Assembly (NCBI GenBank): GCA_905250125.1
Contig: CAJNOL010001360.1
Span: forward strand, 1-64,000
DNA length: 64,000 nt
From: Rotaria sordida
Lineage: Eukaryota > Rotifera > Eurotatoria > Philodinida > Philodinidae
Reading direction: 5' to 3'
Position numbers and translations under genes: made by a program. Within the stretch, counting starts at the first letter, position 1. Each line of letters starts with the position of its first letter. Of the stretch, positions 56,401-64,000 are shown in pieces. The notes beneath the pieces are model-generated. The model had not been told where the DNA came from, did no database searches, and saw only the letters and a list, made by a program, of their open reading frames with translations.

Positions 56401-58369
56401 AAGGAAATGTATGTGTATATATAAATAGTCAAGTGAAAAAACTTTAAGAAATGGGTAAAAATATCTTCCTATAAAATTCTACTGTGAATGCTATATGATT
56501 CTCAACTATAAAGTTCTTGGAAAGTCTGATGGTTAGAATTTTATAAGAATGATAATATTAGATCTCACTTATACAAATAATTTTTATATAACGATAGTTT
56601 TGTATATTTAAATAAATATTTAAGTGATTAGATATGTTCTAATTTAGAAGCTACCTTTTTTTTTGCAATTGAAAATACATTTTCTATGTAGTGGTGGCGA
56701 TGTGCTAAAAAATTACTCTACAAATGATTGATTAAATAGAAATAGATTTTCTTTTATTTAAATTGTTTATTTTAGATTATTTTAATGATCAAACTCAATA
56801 AAAATGAATCTTTTTTTTAAAATGTCCTTTAAACATATATTTTTGTTTTCATTGAGTTTTTGTAATTTCTATAAATAAATATACACATACACGTCTGAAG
56901 ATAAAAGACGTTCTTAAGAAAACACGATGACACAAGCCAAAAATAGAAGAAAATCAGTTATGTAATGTTGTGAAAAACTCTGAAAAATTATATATGAATT
57001 GTAAAAGACCTAACATTAAGATTGTACATAGTAAAATTTTATCAGAAATAATTGCATTAAAATTGACATATAAACTCATAGAATAAGTTTCTATATGATC
57101 TTGTAAGAATTATACAAGATCTTATAATAGGGTTGGTTGATCTGATTATGATAACAATCCTAGAAAAACTCATCAGCATATATGACAGAAAAGGACAAAT
57201 CGATATACGCATTAGATATACATATATACGTACAAGCAGATAGGAAAAAAATCCAACGAACAATCTACTATCGTTAGTAGGGAAAAAAACACAATAATTG
57301 ATCTATTTACATATATTGGACAAATCTTAAATAATAACTAGGTGAACAGCCTCAAGGAAAACGATCTCGGATACTTCTTAGTGTCTTTCATCTCATGAAA
57401 GTTTTCATCTCGAAGAAATTAGCACTTCATCTCGCATATGCAGTTCTTTCAAAAAAGAAAAAAAGTTTTCCACTCCACTCACACCTCTGAAGGACATACG
57501 GAAATTTTGAAAAAAAGAAACTTGTTTCCTGTAATATAATAATAATCTTTCAGATCGGTAGAGTTAGTCACACGGATCACGAACATATAATGTAAGCTAA
57601 TAATTAATTGTAATTTTGTACTATATGAGACACTCTTCTGACGGAATATTTGATGAAATAATCTTATAACACTAAATTAAATAATGGACTTCTATCATAT
57701 AGTTGTGAGCCGTGCTCGAAGCTCCATTGATCTGGAAGAACATAATTTCATCACAGGAAAAAAAAATTTTCAAAATTTACGTATTCTTCAGGAGTATGTA
57801 TGGAGTGGAAAACTCTGTTCTTTCTTCTTTTTTTTAGAAAGAAATGTGTGTTAGATGAAATTATAATTTCTTCGAGATGGAAATTTTCATGAATGAACAA
57901 CACTGAGAAGTATCCGGCGTCGATCGGAAACATTTTTTTCAATTTTGTTTTTCACCATTTTCTAGAAAAGCAAAAGTTAAAAATTAGATATGGAATTTTG
58001 TTTTTACATCATATAACCATTTTTTAGGCAATATTTAATTATTTTCTGTATAGCAAATCGATATGGACTACCTTTTCTATAGAGTATTCAAATGAGCTAA
58101 AGGTTTAATTTCGGATGCGCATAAAGAAATTCAAATCTTGATGTGTGTTTTCATATATTGCTATCCTCTGAGTTAAAATGTAAATGAAAAAATTTGCTCA
58201 TGATTTTCATAAATTTTTCAGCGTACGAGATGAGGCATTAAATCTTTTAATATTCTGCTGAAATTCATCCTTCGTTTATTACTCCTTGACCTAGAATTAT
58301 CTTAAAGAAGATATGTTCATATTTTTATCTAATAAATCCTATTAAATAATATAAATAATTTCCTTTAAT
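53478..58369. other. Intergenic region upstream of ankyrin-2
   Basis: 4.9 kb with promoter-proximal sequence for ankyrin-2, many poly-A/T and purine runs (53998-54050, 54340-54420, 54960-55060) and the fold-back at 57345-57940. The block at 55370-55500 is slightly GC-richer but not recognised. No coding exon was found. Confidence 0.4.
57345..57940. repeat. 600-bp fold-back element
   Basis: The left arm (57361: acgatctcggatacttctta, then catctcgaagaaatt, gttttccactcca) pairs with the right arm ending near 57940 (tggagtggaaaactc, then aatttcttcgagatgg, gagaagtatccg). Inner blocks tttcctgtaatat and cagatcggtagag pair with atttcatcacagg and ccattgatctgg. The centre is near 57640. Confidence 0.75.
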
Positions 58370-59329
58370 TTAATATTGTATTTTTGAATATTCGATGGTT
58401 GATTGAATATCTTTGTAGATATGAAATCGATTTGATTGTATAGATGAGAATGATTCATAATCTTCTTCATCAAGTACTTTATATAAATCAAATCTAGAAA
58501 AAAAAACAAATATTTATTGAGATTTTTTCTGTCTTTCGAAACTCGAACAATGTTTTAGCTAATTTTTATGTATCGAATGTATGTTGAGTTACTCTAGATA
58601 TTCTAATAAAACTCAGCTGTATACGTCGAATTATTATTGAAAAATGAACGTTAACGATGTGATACAAAAAAGCGCAAAGGTTACCGTTGCATACGTTTCC
58701 ATTTTCAAATTCCGCAAGTTCAAAAAGTATTTTTGAAAACTAAATAGTGTACTTTGTAAAGAAATGTTCAAGCTGCAGAATTTCTGTACAAGAGTTTTTT
58801 TGAATATATTCAGTTTTTTCAAAAATTGAATTTATTCAATGTCAATGATGTGATTAAATTCGAAGATCGAAACGAAAAATTTTCTTGAACTAAATAAGAA
58901 CTTCAGAAAACAAAAACTCCTCGTTCTGGAAAATTAGTTTCGATGAAGTATGTTCTTTGTTTGAGTCGGATCTAACTGAAAATTTCATTACAGATATATG
59001 TTGTAATGTAGATTCTATTTTGAAATTCTTCGATGTTTCTGTCGTAAGGTTAGAGACTTATTCGTGAGTTAAGTTTACTTAGATTGTGAGCTGAAAGAGC
59101 CCATATTTTTGTATATGTTCATGGTAAAAGAGTTTGTTTAAAATAATAGCTCTTATAATGAATCAAAGTCAAGTCGAAGATAACCAAGTCCCGTTTTAGC
59201 TAACTTTGCCTATGTATTTTTCTTTTCGCAATAGATTTTATGAAAAATGTGAAATAGAGTTGCAATATTAGAAATAAAAAATTATTCAACTTACTTTATT
59301 ATTTTTGTTTTTCTATTGTATTTATTCAT
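58370..59329 (-). CDS. Small two-exon protein, 52 aa
   Basis: Exon 1 59329-59295 (ATG, basic N-terminus NKYNRKTKIIK) ends at GTAAGT. Exon 2 58493-58370 follows a TTTTTTCTAG acceptor and reads FDLYKVLDEEDYESFSS to a TAA. The phases match (2 nt + 1 nt) and the second exon has codon use like the window's real genes. The product is small and hydrophilic; an acidic patch and a Tyr-rich C-terminus (IEYSKIQY) are its main features. The family is not recognised. Further 5' exons cannot be excluded, but an AG acceptor 30 nt before the ATG suggests the start is right. It lies 84 nt after the stop of the gene upstream on the same strand. Confidence 0.5.
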
Positions 59330-59413
59330 TTTAATACGAATTTTTGTTAATATAATAATCTTTTAAAAAAAAAATCACAAATTTATAAAAATAGAAAAAA
59401 AATTATACAAAAT

Positions 59414-59965
59414 CTATTCAGTTGAATAAATCATCATTTCTTTTCGTAATTTATCTAAAGTATATTTATGTGATATCAACATAGTTTTTTGTATATAATA
59501 TTTAAAAATCATCCATGATTTACCATAAACTTGATCTGTTATTATTGTTGTTGTTGGTTTTAATGTATTTTTATGCATACAATATTGATGATATGCATGC
59601 ATTATATTCAATTGTGTATGAACAATACTTGTTAAACAATTATTTTCTCGATCAATATTCATTTGTACATAATATGTTGATGGAATATTTATTTCTAATG
59701 ATGAAATAAATGGAATACGATCTGTTATTTCATAATATGAACAAGTAGAATTGATTTTTTTTAATTCTTTTGTATGAATAATAAAAGGATGGAATTTCCA
59801 AATATGATTAACAAGAACATCAAAAGTAGTTATTAAAGGAGCATCAAGTGATATGATTTGTTTACCATCAAATGGTATTGGATATATTGCAATAGCAATA
59901 CATATTGGAATTATGAAAAGTAACAAACGGCGATTTTCAAACAACATTATTATAGAAATGACCAT
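59414..59965 (-). CDS. Predicted single-pass membrane protein, possibly SRPBCC/START-like
   Basis: An uninterrupted 183-codon ORF with host-like codon use. One hydrophobic segment (LLLFIIPICIAIAIYPI, about residues 14-30) suggests a signal anchor. The remainder has alternating hydrophobic strands, including FDVLVNHIWKFHPFIIH, YYEITDRIPF, and a C-terminal helix with YYIQKTMLISHKYTLDKLRK. The pattern (N-terminal strand, ITDRIPF strand, long C-terminal helix) resembles the SRPBCC/START-like lipid-cavity fold, but this is a weak guess. A second ATG at 59947 is an alternative start. The gene could be an ordinary secretory-pathway protein with no known relatives. Confidence 0.65.
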   Translation of the reverse strand: MVISIIMLFENRRLLLFIIPICIAIAIYPIPFDGKQIISLDAPLITTFDVLVNHIWKFHPFIIHTKELKKINSTCSYYEITDRIPFISSLEINIPSTYYVQMNIDRENNCLTSIVHTQLNIMHAYHQYCMHKNTLKPTTTIITDQVYGKSWMIFKYYIQKTMLISHKYTLDKLRKEMMIYSTE

Positions 59966-60724
59966 TAAATGAATCGATCCATCAGTTAAAATATTAAACC
60001 AATGTTACTATTATAGTCAACAGTGGGCGCTAGACTCTGGTTGTTATAATAACATTGAAGTATATCACGTAGGATCATATGTGGGTGAGGATGATATACA
60101 TTTATAAAAATATCTTATGTCACATTGTCATAAAAACCAAGGCACTACATCCAACGAGAAACTATAATTGAATCAAAAGTAAATTAATTATTAGTGTAAG
60201 CAATACAAATTCTTACATTTGAGAGTAATGTTAATATTATCTATCGTATATATTAATCTATACTAGGATAAGTACTTGCAGAAAAGTACTGATATATTAT
60301 ATTAAATATACTTACTAGGAATCCTAGTAATTTTCATTTGCTTATCAAGATAAGCATTGATCTCTCAACAGATGTTTTATCATCATTTTTCTCTAGATGA
60401 TTATGTAGTAATCTGTGATTTTTCTTCAAATCATAATGTTGTTTTTTTTTAAAAATCTATCTTCTATCTTCTTATTCAATACGACGAAAAACAAGATTGA
60501 ACGTCACATTATTCAGTGTATGACAACAGTTTAACCTGCTGATAGAATGGTTTATTTATTTATAAATAGAGAAAGGAAAAGATAGTGTTATCAAGACTTA
60601 TTAAATTTTTATCTTAAATATCCTTGTCATTTGATTGCTCAAGATAGATTAAAATAACACTGATAAAATTCAATTCGCCGATAATTCAATCAACATGAAC
60701 GTAACATAATGTTTTTTGAAAATT
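59966..60724. other. Non-coding spacer
   Basis: AT-rich DNA upstream of the small membrane protein gene; presumably holds its promoter. No structured feature was recognised. Confidence 0.35.
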
Positions 60725-61005
60725 TATCTAACGAGAGAAGTCCCTCAATTGATTAATCATTCTTCAATCAGTATATTGTGCATCATACACACTCTAATGA
60801 AGTATAAATATCCTGGAAAGCGTTCTGGCTCTTAGCTTATTGCCATGGAGAAATTTCATTTTTAGAATATTATTGGTTCTGATCAGAAACCCTAGAAAAA
60901 TTGATTTTCGAATTTCAACTGAAACTTTTCACAGAAATAGGTCTTAACAAGTTTCCTGGTTCTTATTGGAAGGTACGTCTATGATAACAGCATGGCTGCT
61001 ACATT
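60725..61005 (+). repeat. Solo arm of the 5.7-kb/46.9-kb fold-back family
   Basis: It begins agagaagtccctcaattgat, then gtgcatcatac, tataaatatcctggaaagcg, ctcttagcttattgcc and gattttcgaatttcaactga. These match, in the same order, the left arms at 5723-5840 and 46904-47020. No complementary right arm follows; the copy stops before the transposase fragment at 61093. Confidence 0.65.
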
Positions 61006-61092
61006 ACTCATTAACACCGACAAATTCTATGTTCTTATTTCAGGATAGGAGTGAATAAAAAACTGTGAAACTTTCAAAATAAATTACTCTCA

Positions 61093-61650
61093 TTAAGGTC
61101 GTATAATCCTCGACAAAACATGAGAACTTTTTACCTTTGTAATTTTACGTGCGCATAAATAGTGTCGATACTTAAAATTCAATAGCCAATGGTAGACATT
61201 GTTCGCGTGCATATAGTCGTCAGCTTGATCAAGTTTTTGGTTTTTGGTACCACCATTCTCTTCTAAATATTTTCGAAACATTGTGATATAGCCGCTATTC
61301 TTGATGCACTTGTAGCGGCATTGAACACCATGAAAAGTCTGCTTACGATATCCTGTTTGTTGATTTCGTTTATCATAGTAGTCAAGAACCTTTTGCATAT
61401 ATTCTTTGGAAAATTTTGTTAGGTCTGACTTTTTTTTATCATCTTCTATATCGTAGTCCGAGTCGGTCGCAGACTCATCTAGTTGATTTTTTTTCAGATT
61501 CTTCATAATCCTTTTTATCTCTCAAATCAACATCGAGAGGCACTTCCGTCTCGACAGAAAAATCATTGCTTTTAACGATTGAATCCAATACATCGATCGA
61601 ATAGTCAGTCACTACATGTTCTTTCAGCGTGAGAGCAGATGAAGATTTTT
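61093..61650 (-). pseudogene. Broken DNA transposase N-terminus (CENP-B/pogo-type HTH)
   Basis: An ORF at 61506-61093 encodes an acidic Ser/Asp patch, then LTKFSKEYMQKVLDYYDKRN, YRKQTFHGVQCRYKCI, YITMFRKYLEENGGTKNQKL and a second helical unit (HWLLNFKYRHYLCARKITK). The two DNA-binding helical units in this order resemble the N-terminus of pogo/Jerky-type transposases with a CENPB HTH. Upstream coding sequence (about 61650-61490) is open in a different frame and reaches an A8 run near 61488-61495, where a one-base shift would join it; the A-run indel therefore looks like a frameshift. No DDE catalytic domain follows. It is a dead fragment next to the solo repeat arm. Confidence 0.65.
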
Positions 61651-62523
61651 GTGAGGCTGATGATGAACAAATTCAGTCGAACAAAATTGAGGCAATGTTT
61701 CTCGAATCGATAGTACACATACTTGGTCAAAGAGATTGTAATGAATAGTCAGACAATGTAAGAATGCACGCACTTCTCTCAATATGAGGAGATGGCACAA
61801 CGACTATACACGTGTACGAGAGATTACTTTATTCGATTCCTCTTTATGCTTTCACTAGCTTGAAACTAAAAGAAGAATAGAAAAGGATAGAACCACGTAT
61901 AGACAGAAACCAGACACAAATGGCCAAAGCGATATAAAGACATGTCAGTGACATGCCTATAACAATGTGTACGTACACACGTGAATGGAGAACAAAATGA
62001 CAATACAGAGAAAGAACAGAATTCTGTTTTCTTGCTCTTCCTGCTTCCAGTTAGTAGTTTCTTGCATGCAGTATGAGAGAATAAAGTCAATACTGTCGCT
62101 TATTAATTCAAGCACTTGTTCATACACGATTCGTCTAAAAACCTAGGCTTCATTTTGGAAGCTCTCTTTCATGCAAGCTAGTGTCAGGCAAGGAACCTTG
62201 ATATGTGTGGTTCGGAGCTTTTGTCAGAGCTAAAAAAGTGTGTCACATATGGCCACTGTGAAATGTAGTTCACACAAAAAAAAACTGTAAGTCTGTATTT
62301 CATGTCGTTGCGAAAAAAATCGATATTGCATCGTATTATAATATAAATCATAGCACTGTTAGAGAAGATGTGAAATTCATATCTCAACAAAGAAGCCATA
62401 GAAACCCAAACATTTTTGAGGTTTTTCTAGTCTCACTAAAGCCTACATGTGAGCAAAATATCACGTCAAAAGCAGAGCTTCACCTAAGCGTGTTCCTTCG
62501 TGAGCTGAATTATTTATTGACAT
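61651..62523. other. Spacer with GC rising toward the right
   Basis: No host-like exon was found. ORFs on both strands appear to be chance. Composition becomes less AT-rich here than in the rest of the window, leading into the SnoaL-like gene. Confidence 0.35.
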
Positions 62524-63180
62524 TTAGCTTCTATCGGAGCTTTCTGCCCAACGCTTCATCAAAGTGTTCGAAGGCAGACTTTTGTCGAGAACCTTGTTGG
62601 CTGTCTCAACTCCAGCTACTGGTAATTTTGTGGTGTCCAAGAGCCCTATCTGTGCAAGTACTGAAGCCTGATCCCAATAGATATGCTCGTGACAGATCTT
62701 ATCACCACGAAATGTAACAATAGCGACCAATGGTATCTTCACGGGCTTGCCAGTGGGCGCGATGCCAGGCAGCATCCAGTCGATTTCACGATCATGGGTG
62801 AAGCAGCACAACATTTCATCGACCACTCGATCAACACCAACCGTGCGCGAGATCGGAACCATGTGTGTATCTGCCGGATTGCTGTTGACGAAGTGATGTT
62901 TATAGAAACGCGATAGCTCCTGGGCCCCAACGCCACCAGTCATGGTTGGAATATGATTGACATAGGGGTCGGGTACCATAGTCGACATCGTTGCATTAAC
63001 GTCACGAGTACTAAATTCATACTCGCAATGTTTATCCCACAAAGCCGCGAGGTCATATTGTGGAATGTGTACTTCAGTGGTTGATTCTGCATCTGTTATC
63101 GTATTCGTGGGCTTGTTGAGCGATTCGTACACATATTTCTCGGTTTGCTGCTGATCTCTATCTTTACCATTGTTGGTCAT
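62524..63180 (-). CDS. SnoaL-like / NTF2-like fold protein, candidate horizontal acquisition
   Basis: Single exon, 218 aa from the ATG at 63180. The context AGATACCTTTACC-ATG lies 11 nt after a TTTTTCAG acceptor; an ATG at 63204 lies within the presumed intron or leader and is less likely. The core has the cone-shaped SnoaL/NTF2-like layout: LAALWDKHCEYEFSTRDVNA, MVPDPYVNHIPTMTGGVG, an ELSRFYKHHF helix, and paired strands ending VAIVTFRGDKICHEHIYWDQ. Related proteins are common in fungi and bacteria, where some are annotated as carboxymethylenebutenolidase-like; the substrate is unknown. Base composition is unlike its neighbours: I counted 61 G+C in 120 bases (62701-62820) against 14 in 60 in TRAPPC12. 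Short N-terminal acidic/Gln-rich region, no signal peptide. Confidence 0.82.
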   Translation of the reverse strand: MTNNGKDRDQQQTEKYVYESLNKPTNTITDAESTTEVHIPQYDLAALWDKHCEYEFSTRDVNATMSTMVPDPYVNHIPTMTGGVGAQELSRFYKHHFVNSNPADTHMVPISRTVGVDRVVDEMLCCFTHDREIDWMLPGIAPTGKPVKIPLVAIVTFRGDKICHEHIYWDQASVLAQIGLLDTTKLPVAGVETANKVLDKSLPSNTLMKRWAESSDRS

Positions 63181-63204
63181 GGTAAAGGTATCTGAAAAAC
63201 ACAA

Positions 63205-64000
63205 TATATTTAGACAGCAAATCGATAAATTTCCAAAAAACGTGATTCTCTTTTTTGACCATTTTCAAGCGATTGAAACTCCATTCGGAGAAACTTTCGC
63301 ACTAACCTCAATTAAAATGCTTGAAAAGCGGAAGGTGTGAGTGTTAGCATTAATTTAACACCGAACCACACCTATAACCATACTCGTTATCATTACAGGG
63401 CTATATCGATTAGAAGGTAAAAAATTGAAACTCAATAAAAACTACTCGGACTGTGTATACTTTACCTGTATATGTTCTTCTATAGAGTGAGAGACGAACG
63501 CATTGTTTATCACTCTTGAAAGCATCTAGAAACTTCTCTTGTTTGCATTTTCTTGCACTATCTCAAGTGCAAGGCAAAGAGAATCTTGAAATGACGTCAG
63601 TATACCTTCATTTTATTGTAGGAACGAAAAACACTATTTCATTTGTGCAACGTAAGGATATTCGGATTGGTGAAAGGATTTTTATTGCTTAGATAGAGTT
63701 CCGCAGTGGAAAAGAAATGGAGTTCTTCTTTTATGCCACTTCACGTCCCGACTTCCATTTCTTTTACTGCTTCGCATGTATTTTACGTTACATCCTTTTC
63801 GCGCTTGAATTAGTCGAGTAGCTTTGGTTTATTCAGACATTGCAAAATTTTCGATTCTGAAGATCTCACTTGAATGATTGAAGAAAACAGACTTGGATTT
63901 AGATCTGAACATCCTGTTTCCTTCTACTATACTCGTGTCGAACTGTTGCTGTTGTGAGTGTGGTTGTGAATATATGGGGTTTGTGTGATTTTGTGGATGT
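63205..64000. other. Upstream region of the SnoaL-like gene
   Basis: Presumed promoter and possible 5' UTR intron. The T-rich acceptor at 63192-63194 is the last clear signal. The sequence has moderate GC content. A GAA-nn-TTC word (tctagaaacttctc) near 63526 resembles one heat-shock-element half pair, but a single copy is weak evidence. No coding sequence was seen. Confidence 0.35.

Noticed and set aside
62370..62936. Overlapping ORFs on both strands around the SnoaL-like gene
   Set aside because: They are shadows of the GC-rich SnoaL-like coding region; only the minus-strand frame gives a recognisable fold and codon pattern.

Overview
The window is nuclear DNA of an animal with small, intron-rich genes: AT-rich, codons mostly ending in A or T, GT-AG introns of about 60 bp to 2.1 kb, T-rich acceptors. 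The orthologues present (an ORP2-type oxysterol-binding protein, USP32, a TAO kinase, NDFIP, TRAPPC12, COX18) are typical metazoan genes. Their divergence, codon use, a likely horizontally acquired SnoaL-like gene and acceptor-like AGs just upstream of start codons fit a bdelloid rotifer best. That assignment is inference from the sequence, not a database match.

Layout. 1-2.3 kb: no firm gene. 2.28-9.11 kb (-): ORP2-like lipid-transfer protein, 11 exons, 475 aa. 11.70-22.66 kb (+): USP32 orthologue, 21 exons, 1443 aa, ending in a CAAX box. 22.7-26.5 kb: intergenic, with an orphan kinase-like exon. 26.52-34.47 kb (+): TAO kinase, 15 exons, 1020 aa; one intron holds a 100-N assembly gap and another a Tc1/mariner-type MITE. 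34.88-36.52 kb (+): NDFIP-like NEDD4 adaptor. 37.46-38.31 kb (-): ankyrin protein 1. 43.03-44.17 kb (+): intronless TRAPPC12 orthologue. 46.18-48.90 kb (+): COX18. 52.68-53.40 kb (-): ankyrin protein 2. 58.37-59.97 kb (-): two small, closely spaced genes, possibly one transcription unit. 61.1-61.6 kb (-): broken transposase N-terminus. 62.5-63.2 kb (-): GC-rich SnoaL/NTF2-like gene, the best candidate for horizontal transfer.

Two patterns cross gene boundaries. First, introns and spacers hold many long imperfect inverted repeats (about 0.3-1 kb, arms meeting at or near the centre), which look like fold-back elements or MITEs; three or four share arm sequence. Second, most start codons lie 3-57 nt after a T-rich AG acceptor with no obvious donor upstream, as expected for spliced-leader trans-splicing or 5' UTR introns.

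The genes do not form a single pathway. Several act in membrane traffic and ubiquitin biology (ORP2, USP32, NDFIP, TRAPPC12), one in stress-MAPK and cytoskeletal signalling (TAOK), and one in mitochondrial complex IV assembly (COX18). Exon boundaries were read by eye from splice consensus, reading frame and resemblance to known families; the reading phase closes in every multi-exon model given.
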